From positions 496,001 to 560,000 of the forward strand of contig KN832875.1 of the NCBI GenBank assembly GCA_000827325.1: a stretch of DNA of 64,000 nt. Reading direction: 5' to 3'. How positions within the stretch are numbered: the first letter of the stretch is position 1; every line of letters starts with the position of its first letter. Positions 44,702-56,667 of this stretch are shown here, in pieces. The notes below the pieces were generated by a model. It searched no databases. It worked only from the letters and a program-made list of their open reading frames with translations, and had not been told where the DNA came from. The DNA comes from Oidiodendron maius Zn (lineage: Eukaryota > Ascomycota > Leotiomycetes > Myxotrichaceae). A program made the translations under genes and the position numbers.

Positions 44702-45066
44702 CCCTTGGTTTTTGCGCAAGCATTGCCGAAGTTCATTGGTGGGACAAAGCCAATGTGAACACCTGCGCTGTGCATGTGAGAGATTGATATACTTGGCATA
44801 GGAATTAGCATGCTGAACAGGTTCGGACCGGTAGGGCAAATACAACTTTTTGCCAAGTGCTTCAATAGAATAGATGTAGAAAATATGGAAACCTTCCCGC
44901 CTGAAGTCTACTTTGCCTTGATTGTGAGTTTACATACAAAACGCAAGAAATTTTGCTATTCGGTATTGAGCAGCATATTATTTCTCGATCCATCCCAACG
45001 CCTGGTATGCAACACTACCTTCCACCTCCAATGATTCATCCAATCTTCACTTATAACCCTGCCTCA
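44702..45066. other. Intergenic between convergent genes
   Basis: No feature was recognised. Confidence 0.4.
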
Positions 45067-45523
45067 TCACGAATGCTTAACTCCACCTATAACGGACCCT
45101 TTGACCTCTGACCAATTAATATCTTCGTCTAGTTGCTCATCAACTAGGCCCACAACCGCAACGTTGTCTCCTCGGATCAGGTACAGGCCATGCGCAACCT
45201 CACTCGATGGTTCCGCATCATCTGGCTCTCGGATGATTCTCTCTATGGTCTGTGATAGCACCTGTATCTTAATTAGATATCTTCTCAATACAAGGCACAT
45301 ATATAAATAGCCATAAACATAATGCCGTTAGGAAATACTCTAGAGCGCGTACCAGATTTGTCATTTGATCGCAGCTTAATAACATCCCAACAAGCGTTCT
45401 CGAATCACTGGTCAATACCAGCACCTTCTCTACCAAGCTGTCAGAATTGATTGTAAGCATTGCCAGCACGATACGTGCAGAAAGAAGGAGGCGCTCACTG
45501 TTAACATAGGCTTGGAGAGACAT
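45067..45523 (-). CDS. LSM8: U6 snRNA-associated Sm-like protein LSM8
   Basis: LSM8 defines the nuclear Lsm2-8 ring that binds the U6 snRNA 3' end. Exons (minus) are 45499-45523 (25 nt), 45353-45429 and 45067-45261, with introns of 69 and 91 nt, giving 98 aa. The joins yield MSLQAYVNKKVLVLTSDSR and MTNLVLSQTIERII. Sm1 reads RTLVGMLLSCDQMTNLVL and Sm2 reads GLYLIRGDNVAVVGLVDE. The C-terminus is WSEVKGSVIGGVKHS. Unspliced frames mislead: the first exon runs into intron sequence that stays open. It is divergent from VPS26, with 329 bp between starts. Confidence 0.95.
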
Positions 45524-45852
45524 GGTGAGCTTTTTGACAGGCGCTGCCGCCTACGCGGCGCGGAGATCGCGGAGGAGTAGAACAATTCAAATTTCTAGCC
45601 GTTCCTCTAGCCTTTCGCAAAGATAATTTATTGCGTACAGGATGTGTTGATAAGGTATGCGCCCTGGAGCCCGCGAATTGAGAGATCAGAAAAAGATGTG
45701 GTGCAGGAGGCTGAAGCCTTGTAGAGCTTCGCTTGGGTGAAGCGACGGACCCGCGTCAGTGCCTGCATCAACAACCTCATTGCGCATTTACATGTACACT
45801 TGTCAAATTCCCTCCACGATCTCTTGACGGGCCGTGAAAATCCCTCCTCAAG
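45524..45852. other. Divergent promoter region, LSM8/VPS26
   Basis: About 330 nt; no clear motif was recognised. Confidence 0.4.
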
Positions 45853-46987
45853 ATGTCGTACTTCTTCTCAACACCAGTCGACATCGATATCGTACTCGAC
45901 GATGGGGACGACCGGCAGATGGTGGACATGAAAGCCGATAAGGGACGGCGAGAGAAGGCGCCACTCTACAAGGACGGCGAATCAGTGAAAGGCGCAGTGA
46001 CGGTTCGTCCGAAAGATGGCAAGCGATTAGAGCACACAGGCATCAAGGTGCAGTTCATTGGAACAATTGGTATATACCCACCTCTCTCTGGAGTAGAATA
46101 CCCTAGTGGTAGGCTGACGAGGACGATAGAGATGTTCTTCGACCGAGGCAACCACTACGAATTCCTCTCCCTGGGTCAAGAATTGGCGGCCCCAGGTGAC
46201 CTCCAGCATCCTCAAGCGTTCGACTTCAACTTCAAGAACGTGGAGAAGCAGTACGAGTCCTACAGCGGCATCAACGTACGCCTGCGGTATTTTGTCCGCG
46301 TCACCGTCTCGAGGAGGATGGCGGACGTGATTAGAGAGAAGGACATCTGGGTCTATTCCTACAAGGTGCCGCCTGAGATGAACAGCTCGATCAAGATGGA
46401 TGTGGGAATTGAGGACTGTCTACACATCGAATTCGAGTACTCAAAGTCGAAATACCATCTCAAGGATGTGATTGTGGGCCGTATCTACTTCTTGCTAGTG
46501 AGGCTGAAGATCAAGCATATGGAACTGTCGATTATACGGAGGGAGACGACTGGCGTAGCGCCAAATCAATACAACGAGAGCGAGACGTTGGTGCGGTTCG
46601 AGGTAGGTTACTTGCACAGCATCACTTAGCCCCCGCTCACAATTCACAGATTATGGATGGTTCACCGTCGAGGGGAGAGACCATACCTATCCGCCTGTTC
46701 CTAGGTGGCTTCGATCTTACCCCTACTTTCAGAGAAGTAAATAAGAAATACTCAACCAGATATTACCTAAGTCTCGTCCTCATTGACGAGGGTAAGTCAA
46801 CGTCTTACCGCGGTCTAAAGAGCAGATATCTGATATAATCGTAGATGCACGAAGATACTTCAAGCAGTCCGAGATCGTTCTCTACCGCCAACAACCTGAA
46901 ATTGCTGCCGCAGCGGGTCAGCAGACGCAGATCACAGGCGCGCCACCTCCAGAACGCAAGCAGGCAGTCCCGGAGGTAGCTGCGTGA
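45853..46987 (+). CDS. VPS26: Retromer subunit VPS26
   Basis: This arrestin-fold subunit of the retromer trimer binds the VPS35 N-terminus and contributes to cargo selection. Exons 45853-46602, 46650-46791 and 46845-46987 give 344 aa. Conserved blocks include STPVDIDIVLDD, YKDGESVKGAVTVRPKDGK, HTGIKVQFIG, FDFNFKNVEKQYESYSGINV, LRYFVRVTV and DVGIEDCLHIEFEY. DVIVGRIYFLLVRLKIKHME and, across the last splices, GETIPIRLFLGG and DEDARRYFKQSEIVLYR follow. The tail is Pro/Gln/Ala-rich, as in other fungi. Together with VPS35 in this window, two of the three cargo-recognition subunits are encoded within 23 kb; VPS29 was not found here. Confidence 0.97.
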
Positions 46988-47231
46988 TCCCTTTGACAAC
47001 CTAATACCTAGTAGAGGAAGTATTATCGACAAGGCCGACTTGTATCATAGAAACTCAGCATAGTGCCTTGGCAAATTAGTAGCCCTGAGATCGAGGAATA
47101 AAATACTAAATTTCATGACCATCAATATGAATTCCTCGAATAATTCATTCCGGGATATATTGTTTTCTACTTTTACAGGTGCCTAATCGATTGTCTCCGT
47201 ATGACGCCTCCCTCCAGATAGAAGGTCTGCC

Positions 47232-50200
47232 TTATAATACATCCATCTCATCCCCTTCCGCAAAAGAGAATTGATCGTTCTGAATCGCAGCTATTTTATC
47301 CAACTCTGTTTGGTACGCCTTTCTGATTTCATCCAACGTGACGACCTTCCTCTTCGGCTGTCTTATCTTCACCCCAGGTGCTTGTTTCTTTGTGGGCTCT
47401 TCCGCCAAGATCCATGCTTGTTTTGGATCCACGCAGCTTAGAGCATTGATGAGAGCAATATATTGCTTCGTGACAGCTGTCTCGAATGTATCCTCCCCAA
47501 GCGCTCTGTCGGCTTCACCGGACAGCTGCAATCGCTGCAATCGTTCAAATGAGACGGAGGCAGCACCCCTGAAATCGCTGTGCTTGATCCGCCACGCGTA
47601 GAGGATCTTGTGATAGGGTACACCGACGTTGACCTCAATGATCGCTTGGCATTTCTTAGCCAGAATCTCGTCAACGGCATCTTGAAGACCGATGAATGGT
47701 AATTCGGTAAGTTGAGATGCGTAGGATGACTCGCACATCCTGATTACAAGAGCGCGAAGGGATGAATATTGGAGTGCCGGGTCAGTGAAGAGTGTAAGAA
47801 CTGAGTGCGCTAGATCATAGCGACTAGTTTGCATTGCTGCGTTGAAGAGGCGGCTGTGCATTTCGGTACGAAGCTCATTGATCTGTGGGTCGTGAATGCC
47901 GGCTTTGATAAATTGCAATGATAGTCGTGCAAAGTCAATAACGAAAGAGTAGATTTTCTCTTTATCAAACAATGCCACGACATGCGAGTAATACTGCGGC
48001 ATCCCAGCGTTGAGAAGATTCTTCTCAGTTGCATCCAAGTACCCGCTGCTCCGGTAGTCGAGACGTTTTCCTGGGTCAGGATTCGCTAGAGACAGTCAAT
48101 ATTTGCATTTATTTATGGTGTAATTCAACGTACCAATACCAAAAGCGGCCCTCTTGAAGAGCAATGCTGCTGTTATCACATCATTTGAGGCGAGACATAC
48201 TCTTCCTTGAATATACGTGGAGAAAGCATCTTGATCAGTGAACCTGGAGAACTCTCGGGCAAGATCTGCTCTGGAATGCTTTAGCAAGAAACATTGGATC
48301 ATGGCTGACGAAGCTTCATATTGACTCTCAGGAGCGCATATTTGAATGAGGACTTCTGTTAATGTTGATGACATCGATTCGCCACTTCGTACGTCAAGTC
48401 CAAAGAGATGTCGGAGAACTCCTTCCAGGACAGTGATCATCTCTGTATTTGTTGCTGGTTTCCTCCATATAGTGGACTTTTCCGTAATGGAGTTTGCCCG
48501 TTCTCTCGATAATGGTAGTGAAATCTGCGTTTTAGAGAGCCAACCGACAAGCTCAAGCCTCTGAAGCATGACAATTAATTGCCTGAAAATATCAGCCGTC
48601 TCAAACTGGATCCCATCTTCTCCATGATTAACTTCAGCTTCGATGAGAATTAAGAGGACAAGCTGATCGAGGCAGACATTCCGGTGGAGCTCAACCATTT
48701 CCTGGACACCTTTAACAAACAGCTTATTTCCAAATTCTGCAAGTGGAAGTAGGTTTTGGCTTCTATGAACATCATTTGAAGCGCTCATAAGCTCCAGTAA
48801 AGCTTCGTAAACCTCGGGGGTGATATCTTTGAAGCTGCCCCCGAGATTAGCTTGGAGCTGATTGAACTCTTCATCTCCAATCTGATTTGCGAAGTCGCAC
48901 TTATCATAGAGACTTCTCATCCGTACCGGATCAATAAGGGATGGTTCCTCAAAAAGCTCTCCGAGAAATGCAGCGCTACAAATGTAGTGAAATTGATCTG
49001 ATAATGAGTCTCGAAGGGCGGCAGCGGCAGTGACTAGAGCTGCCACGTGTTGAGTCTCCGATTGAGACACTTCCGGGTTGTGCCAGATTTGCTCCAGATA
49101 ACTGCAGTCCCGTACAGCAGTTATCCCATCTGCTAATATCACCCATGGCATCGCACCTTGTGGGTCCATCACAAGTGACAGCGCCTCTCCTCGTTGTTTG
49201 TCCAATTCAATAAGGAGGCGGTAGAATCGACGCCATTGCATGTCGGTTGCAACGCGGAACTGCTCAAAATCCATAGTTTTGTCCGAAGTGCGGCCCAAAG
49301 CAGCTGTAGACGCAATTGAAGAGCACATGCGCTCTGCCAAAGAACCAGATCTACGAGACAAGTCTTTTGCACCTAGACCCCCATCATAGATAGCAAGGCC
49401 CGTCTCTATGGTGGCTCTAGCGAATCGTCCAGGAGCCAAGATATATTCCAGCCATTTGTCTGTGCCATCTGTGGGGTCTCCGTGAAGAATTGTTGGCAGT
49501 GGAGTCTCATGAAGAGTCTCTGCCGCCATGGCGACCCAACCACTGCCCCATGCATCGCGAACACGCGAGTGAGAAGCACTTTGAAAGTCTAGCTTCTGGA
49601 CCCGATAGGTTGTGTTGTTTTTCCAGAGTGTCCAGATAGTAAAGCTGTCAATATTGGTTCGGCTCAGAACAACGGAGAAGTCTGCGAGAGTCCAAAGGTC
49701 AGTAGTAGGTGCCTGCGGTTCCAGAATGTTATCCGGAAATAAATCTGTAACTTCCAAGTCCGCATCTTCCACTGGCTGAACATTCCAAAATTTGAATTCA
49801 CCGTTTCCAAGGGGTGAGTATGTTACACATAGCGCGCTACCATTGTCATCATAGACTCTTATAAGTTGCGAATAGGAAGGATCGATGATTGGCTTCGTCT
49901 CGCTAGCTCCTTGCTCATGATTGAGAATATCCCCCATGTATGCAATCTTTCGGGTTTGGAGGTTCCACACTCGAAGATGGTGGTCTATAGAGACCGTGAA
50001 GGCATATGGCATGTCATTGATGACCATTGATGGCGAAGCTATTGATGTTGCGGTGGACAGGTCGATGGTGCCTTTTTCATAGCGGATCGAATTGCCGCCC
50101 TGCAATGGTATCCAGCTTCTGATATTTTGACGAAAACTCCGATCATTATAATGCGTAACGTCCCAAATCGAGCCTAAATACTATGAGTTTCAGGTCATAT

Positions 50201-50873
50201 CTTCTAATAAATACTCAAACTTACCATCAGCTGGTCTCCTCGCCAACTTCTGGAGTTCTCCATTCGGCGAGGATACTAGCAACTCATCCGCACTCAGAGC
50301 GACAAGCCTATGGGGGTGTCCGATAGTGAACGATGATGGAATAGATACCTTGCACCAGTCTCTCACGTCATCATCCGTACTCGAAGTTTTTCGAAAATAG
50401 TCTGGTCGCAGGCCGAGGGTGTACAGCTGGCGGGACTCGGTTACCGCGAAGATGTTCAGGAGATCATGCTCCTTTGAATCCGCAAATGCAACACACCCTG
50501 GGGTAATTGGACTTGGAAAGCTCAACCGCAGAGTCAGAGTCGCATCTGCTACGTTGGTTTGACGGCAGACATCCACCGCCCGTATTGCGAGAACCTTCCC
50601 ATCATCCAGAATCCTCCAAAGAAAGCTCCTTGGTGTTGTATGGTATTGGCGATGATAAATCGAAGCTGCTGTAGCTAAGTACCTCTTCCTAAAGGCATTC
50701 TCATCTTCGGCGATGGGGATTTCGGAGTCGTGGGGTCGTTTCTGAGGTTTTCTAGATGGCCATGTTGAAGCGCCGTTTGTAGGTAAGCTGATCGTAACTG
50801 TAGAGCCTTGCGTGGCCGGATCGAGGTTCAACCGTGTCTCCTTGTACGCATAAAATGGCCCCATGGCTGGCAT
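47232..50873 (-). CDS. NUP120: Nuclear pore Y-complex nucleoporin Nup120/Nup160
   Basis: This scaffold subunit of the Nup84/Nup107-160 Y-complex occupies the short arm, on both faces of the pore. Exons (minus) are 50225-50873, 48134-50173 and 47232-48085, with introns of 51 and 48 nt, giving 1180 aa. The N-terminal beta-propeller (about 1-480) begins YKETRLNLDP and includes GCVAFADSKEHDLL, DELLVSSPNGELQ, SIWDVTHYNDRSF and DHHLRVWNLQTRKIAYMGD. The rest is alpha-helical, ending SFAEGDEMDVL. The exon-3 join AFGI/ANPDPGKRLDYRSSGYL is in frame. The length matches fungal Nup120/Nup160 (about 1.1-1.3 thousand residues). Sequence alone does not separate the yeast and metazoan naming. Confidence 0.9.
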
Positions 50874-51607
50874 CTTATCTCCATCAATCCAAGGTTGCGT
50901 GAGTGGTGGGAGCAGTCACCAGCCGTTGTCGCATTTTCGTTTGGTGTTGCGAAGACGCGTTTCTTCCTAGATGCGTGAAGCGGTACCTTATAATGACACT
51001 AGCGAGCTTGCCCTGGCCCCTTGAAAAGAAGCCAACAGGAGTCACTGGTCAAAAAGCACAGCCGCAGTATCTGCGAGATATCGACTTACAACTCGGTGAT
51101 GCATGCTACAGAACAAAATAGACCTATTTTGCTGATCATAGCCTCTCGCTGGCGTGAGATCATCCGCGATGGTCCCGAAGGACATTCTGAATTCAATGAG
51201 CCACTACAGCGCCTGATAAGTCTACACAGCTCAGGAGCAGCAGGTAATTCTTCTGGACCATGGATACACCGTCCTAATGCATCGATCGATCATTGTAGAG
51301 CAATAATCACGATTGGCGCGGGAAAAACGACCTCATTCCCCACTTTGAACTGGAGAATATCGCGGGTCAATGGTCAGCGAGGAGCATCTTGAGCATCACA
51401 ATAACCCCTGTTTAGGTGGTGGATAATCTACCATTGACAGCTAGATCTCGCATCTGACAAGGGCCTTTTGCAACAATGCATATACGCGACAGAGGTAAGG
51501 AAGTTAGTATAAAGTTCTCTTAGTTCCTCCACTTTCAAGCTCCTTGCTTCTTGTCTTGGATCTAGACGGCGCAATCCGAAAACGAGATTCAAAAGTTCAT
51601 TCTAGAT
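50874..51607. other. Divergent intergenic region upstream of the galactanase gene
   Basis: A TATAAA box at 51508-51513 lies about 95 nt before the galactanase ATG. No other feature was supported. Confidence 0.45.
51508..51513 (+). promoter_or_regulatory. TATA box of the GH53 gene
   Basis: TATAAA lies 95 nt upstream of the ATG, in a spacing common for inducible fungal secreted-enzyme genes. Confidence 0.5.
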
Positions 51608-52981
51608 ATGCTTTTCTTGAGCGTCCTATCTTCATGCCTGGCTGGCGTAGCTGCGTTGCCGCCATATGGGTGAGTAGAAATCCCGGGCGTATGCAGTGTC
51701 ATAGTAACTTTGGGTCACTGCAGTGGATCGCAGGAATTCTTCTTCAAAGGTCATGATTTAAGTTCATTAAAGATGCTAGAAGATGGTGGCTGTATTTACA
51801 AAGATACAACACGTCACAATCAGACTATGCCGGCCGATGATATTCTTGCCGGTGGAGGAATGAACAGCGTCCGGCTGCGAGTGTGGGTCAATCCCGTTGA
51901 TGGCACTTACGGCTTGCAATACAACCTTGACCTAGCCAAACGATTTCAACAGAAGGGTTTTAAGATTTACCTTGACTTTCATTTCGCGTAAGTACAGAAA
52001 TCCGAAACTATGTAACATTACATGTGTCGCTCACCACTGGAAGGGATTCTTGGGCTGGTCCGTCCTATTTCCATTACATGCTTCCTACGTGCTGCCGCAA
52101 ATATCTGCAAATCAGACGCTTAATTTTGGTCCTTATTCTGGCAACTGGCTCTCCACTAACTTCGTAGGGAAGACCCTCAAAAACAACCACCGCCGGCGGC
52201 CTGGCCGACAACACTAGGTCCTCTTGCATTAACTCTGCGAGGTTATGTCAAAGATACGCTTGTATCGTTTCACGAAGCCGGGATAAATCTCGATCTGGTC
52301 GCCCTCGGAAACGAGATCAGGCACGGGATGCTCTGGCCGCTGGGTCAAGCGGACGTAGATGTTGAGCCATGGCCTGCGACTGTTGCCAATTTTTCAAACC
52401 TTGCCATACTCTACAAAGCAGCCCGAGCAGGGGTTGACGATGCTATCTATGCAGGAGTTCGCAAGCCTGAAGTGATGATCCATATAGACAATGGTTGGAA
52501 TCTAACCCTTCAACAACGCTGGTTTGGTGCGCTAACCGCCAATGGAGTTCCGACGACGGCATGGGATGTATTTGGCTTCAGTTTCTATCCTTTCTATGGC
52601 ACAGCGGCCACTTTTGACAATCTCAGAACCTCCTTGAATACCCTCGCTGAAGAGTACAGGAAACCGATACAGGTTGTTGAGACAGACTACCCTGCAATCT
52701 GCAACGGAGAATATCACCCAATTCCTCCATCATCCGAGCCGGAAATCCCTTATAGCATTGCTGGCCAAACCATTTGGACAGATGATGTTATCAAGATCGT
52801 CCAAGACGTCCCATATGGCCTTGGGCGCGGCGTGCACTACTGGGAGCCGGCTTGGCTGAATAGTACTAGCCTGGGGAGCAATTGCTCAGACGCCATCTTG
52901 TTCACTGCGGACTACAGCAACCCGGCGCAAACAGTTGGGTACTCGCGAACATCCGTGCATATGTTCCAAGTACGAGCATGA
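51608..52981 (+). CDS. Secreted arabinogalactan endo-beta-1,4-galactanase, GH53
   Basis: It cleaves beta-1,4-galactan side chains of plant pectin. Exons 51608-51669, 51724-51987, 52044-52057 (14-nt micro-exon) and 52173-52981 give 382 aa. The signal peptide MLFLSVLSSCLAGVAALP ends before PYGGSQEFFFKGHDLSSL. The micro-exon restores the family motif: DFHFADSWADPQKQ. The acid/base Glu is in LVALGNEIRHG and the nucleophile Glu in IQVVETDYPA, both at GH53 positions. Other blocks are NSVRLRVWVNP, FGFSFYPFYG and GVHYWEPAWL. The length is about 30 residues above most fungal GH53 enzymes. The nearby TATA box suggests regulated transcription. It implies a plant-associated or saprotrophic life style. 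Confidence 0.9.
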
Positions 52982-53687
52982 CGAGTGAGACTGCACAGCT
53001 CTGGGAGTACGAGCATAGTATAATCATGCGACTGCAAAGCCCGTAGCCATATATAGGACTACTCGAACCATATCGAACACTCTGGGCTCTCCTATGATGA
53101 ATCAATTCCTCTCATCCTCGAGTGAAAGTGAATGAGAATCTCGCGGTGTCCCATATCTGTCATTCGTGCACTGTTGTCCCGCCTCGTACTGCGCCACAAG
53201 GATCCGTAAGGGTCTTCGCAGGCAGCTGAGGAGCCGGACGCCAGCCGTTACACATTTAGCACCTCCCGCATTCCACCATCCCCAAAACTCCTCCATACCA
53301 AATGCCCATTCTCATGAACCATAAACTGTCCATCCCGCGGTTCACGACCCATCTAGCTTGGCAACGGCTCGCGGCTCTGATCGCCCTGTCTCCTTCCCTT
53401 TGACCCTGCCTGGTTTGCAGGTCCTGTTTCCCCTGTTCTAAGTGTCGTCATCTATCTCATAAACTCCGGCCCGGCCAATCTTCCCTTTTGCCTCCGTAAA
53501 CGTCAAGACGCCATGGCTTTCGACGTTCAAAGACGGCGATTCTTTCGCATCCTCAACAGTAAATATATTTACGGCAGAGTGGTCAGTATCCTCTTCGCTG
53601 CGGAGACGTGAAGTTACCAGATCCCGGGACGCATACTGACTCGCACAACACCAGCCTCTGGTACACACAATTATCTTCCTTATCGAG
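52982..53687. other. Intergenic upstream of the Mpv17-family gene
   Basis: About 700 nt; no feature was recognised. Confidence 0.4.
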
Positions 53688-54558
53688 ATGGCGATCGTTA
53701 CAAGGCTAGTTACGAAATTCAACACCTACTATACCGAGAGACCAGGTAAGCAGAAATAGCACCGCGCGGGGAGATCAGGCTCTAATAACCTGAAAGTGCT
53801 CACAATGATGATCACCAACGCCGTTCTGGGCGGCATCGCAGACACGGTGGCACAATCCATCACGGCCATTCGGCTTGCGGCACTACGGAAACCAGGAGGG
53901 CTTACAAAGGACGATACGATCGCGATCGAGATACACGAGTTGGATAGGAGGAACCCGTTGAACTCCCAGGAGCTCATCCCGGATAGCAAGTTTCTGCCTC
54001 CACCGATCGACTTCGAGAGGTTGACTCGATTCATGGGATATGGATTCCTGATGGCACCGGTCCAGTTCAAGTGGTTTCAGTTTTTGTCGAGATCATTCCC
54101 TATGGACGCGAAGTCAAGTGGTTTTGGAGCGGCAATAAAGAGGGTGGCGTTCGATCAACTGATCTTTGCACCTGTTGGTATGTATCTCGCCGGATTCGCC
54201 CAGGCCCATTACTGACAACCAGTAGGTATTGCTGCCTTTTTCACAGCTATGACCGTTGCGGAGGGAGGTGGCAGACGTGCTATCTCCCACAAGCTCCGGG
54301 ACATGTACCTCCCAACTCTGAAGGCAAACTATATGGTCTGGCCTCTTGTTCAAATCATCAACTTTCGGCTCATGCCAATCCAGTTCCAGCTTGTAAGTTT
54401 TTCCGCCTCTTCACTCCTAAACATCTCACTGATGGGTACAGCCGTTCGTCTCGACAGTCGGTATTGCGTGGACCGCATACTTGTCCCTGTCAAACGCTGC
54501 GGAGGATGCGATGGTTGCTCAGAGTGATCCACCATCGCCCAATATTCGCCTGGCATGA
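53688..54558 (+). CDS. Mpv17/PMP22/Sym1-family membrane protein
   Basis: Exons 53688-53745, 53797-54177, 54226-54392 and 54442-54558 (introns 48-51 nt) give 240 aa. It opens with the family pattern FNTYYTERPVLTMMITNAVLGGIADTVAQ. It also has RFMGYGFLMAPVQFKWFQFL, FDQLIFAPVGIAAFF and the hallmark LKANYMVWPLVQIINFRLMP-(I)QFQLPFVSTVGIAWTAYLSL. Four hydrophobic segments are expected. The family includes mitochondrial inner-membrane Mpv17/Sym1 (stress-related channels) and peroxisomal PMP22/Woronin-body sorting proteins. A 45-residue hydrophilic insertion after the first helix (LRKPGGLTKDDT...) is typical of fungal paralogs. The organelle is undecided. Confidence 0.88.
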
Positions 54559-55060
54559 ACCTTGATTTGGTTCTGTATAACACATATACAACGGAGGGTT
54601 ACGATGCATTGGGCCGGCGTTACAAAAATACTAGCAGAGGATAACTCATGAAAGTAGGGGCCAAAGTAGGCCAGTTCTGAATCTATCATCGCCGTTGAGA
54701 TCTTGCAGTCACCTGCATTTGTCTGTTGGGAGAGGTGGCGTCTCGGATCTTGGGCTATGGTCAATTGGATAACCATAGTGGAGTTGCATTCGACTCTGTA
54801 GCTTGTATATGTATTTCAGTACACATTCAATAACATTCAATAACGTGCGATCAGCTCCTCGGGTTCCTCCTGTGACATATGACTGTTCGGAAGCAATGGA
54901 AGTTATCGGGAGACGCAATAATAAAAAAGCACCCCACCAAATTTGAGCGAGGGGCACAACACCCACGTTGTTTCTATTCTCCCGACAATCGCGTCTTCAC
55001 ACCTTCTACATTACGAAAGAATATCACAGGAAATCAATTCTCAAGTCATCGATTGGCAAG
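54559..55060. other. PGK1 upstream region
   Basis: A CT-rich stretch lies just before the ATG, as common for strongly expressed fungal genes. No TATA box was recognised. Confidence 0.4.
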
Positions 55061-56426
55061 ATGTCTCTCTCAAACAAACTGTCCATCACGGACTGCGACC
55101 TCAAGGGCAAGCGTGTCTTGATTCGAGTGAGCTCCCGCGACCCGCTGCACATCCTCCAAATAATACTCACCATCGCATCATTGTAACAGGTCGATTTCAA
55201 CGTACCTCTCGACTCTGACAAGAACGTTACCAACAATCAGCGTATTGCCGGAGCTATCCCAACCATCAAATATGCCATCGATAACGGAGCCAAGGCCGTC
55301 ATCCTTATGTCCCATCTGGGACGCCCTGACGGCAAAGTCAATGCCAAATACTCTCTTCAACCTGTTGTACCAGAATTGGAGAAGCTTTTGGGAGGAAAGA
55401 AGGTTGAGTTTGCTCCCGACTGTGTTGGCAAAGAGGTCGAGGAGATAGTCAACAAAGCTAGCGGCGGACAGGTCGTACTACTGGAGAACTTGCGATTCCA
55501 CGCCGAGGAGGAGGGAAGCTCCAAGGACGCAGATGGCAAAAAAGTTAAGGCAGACAAGGCAAAGGTGGAAGAATTCAGAAAAGGCCTGACTGCCCTTGGG
55601 GATATCTATATCAGTAAGGCTGATAGAATTACTTGTGGCAAACCGCTAATTATGTTAAGATGACGCATTTGGAACTGCTCACAGAGCTCATAGCTCCATG
55701 GTTGGTGTTAACCTCCCTCAAAAGGCTTCCGGATTCCTCATGAAGAAGGAGCTCGACTACTTTGCTCAAGCCCTTGAGAACCCCCAGCGACCTTTCTTGG
55801 CCATCCTAGGCGGAGCCAAGGTATCAGACAAGATTCAACTCATTGACAACCTGCTCACCAAGGTCAACAGCCTTATCATCTGCGGTGGGATGGCATTCAC
55901 GTTCAAGAAGACACTGGAGGGTGTCAAGATTGGCAACAGTTTGTTCGACGAGGCTGGAAGCAAGACCGTTGGCGACCTTGTTGAGAAGGCTAAGAAGAAC
56001 AATGTCAAACTAGTTCTCCCAGTGGACTATGTCACTGCAGACAAGTTTGACAAGGATGCCAATGTTGGCGCTGCTACAGATGAAGAAGGCATTCCAGATG
56101 GTTGGATGGGCCTTGACTGCGGACCAAAGAGTATTGAGCTTTTTAAGAGCACTATTAGTGAGGCAAAGACAATCCTCTGGAACGGGCCTCCAGGAGTTTT
56201 CGAGATGGAACCTTTCGCCAATGCCACGAAGAAGATGCTCGACGCCACGGTTGACGCCGCACAGAGCGGGAAGATTGTCATTATTGGTGGTGGAGACACC
56301 GCAACCGTTGCTGCTAAGTACAAGGTCGAGGACAAGCTCAGCCACGTATCCACAGGCGGTGGAGCGTCTCTTGAACTGCTCGAAGGCAAGGACTTGCCTG
56401 GTGTTACAGCACTATCGAGTAAGTAA
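55061..56426 (+). CDS. PGK1: Phosphoglycerate kinase
   Basis: A cytosolic glycolytic enzyme that transfers phosphate from 1,3-bisphosphoglycerate to ADP. Exons 55061-55126, 55190-55613 and 55660-56426 give 418 aa. The signature [15 protein letters not shown] is split by intron 1. Other motifs are [11 protein letters not shown] (substrate Arg), [33 protein letters not shown] (intron 2 within Asn), [27 protein letters not shown] and [14 protein letters not shown] with [14 protein letters not shown]. The length and all active-site segments are normal. The intron positions are common in Pezizomycotina PGK genes. It converges on SEM1. Confidence 0.98.
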
Positions 56427-56667
56427 AAGATGGTCGACGCATGTGGTTGCAGACTCTGATATAGTCAAGCCCGCACACGCCGCTCCAACCTGTGAGATAT
56501 TAAAATCAAGCCCATTGTTATGAAAAGTATAGAGCAGGTCACAATTATAGGACGATCATCTATTGCTCGTCATCGAATACCAGTGAATTGCATGCTACCC
56601 GTTTTATAATGATCTCTTGAACCCCCGTGAACTCCAGTGTGACATTGCAGGTAGTCTGCCTGTATCA

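Noticed and set aside
44182-44865. 227-aa minus-strand ORF across the nucleoside hydrolase 3' end
   Set aside because: Shadow of the sense coding exon; no recognisable domain.
54071-54565. 164-aa plus-strand ORF in the Mpv17-family gene
   Set aside because: It reads through three introns in the wrong frame. The spliced model restores all Mpv17 motifs.
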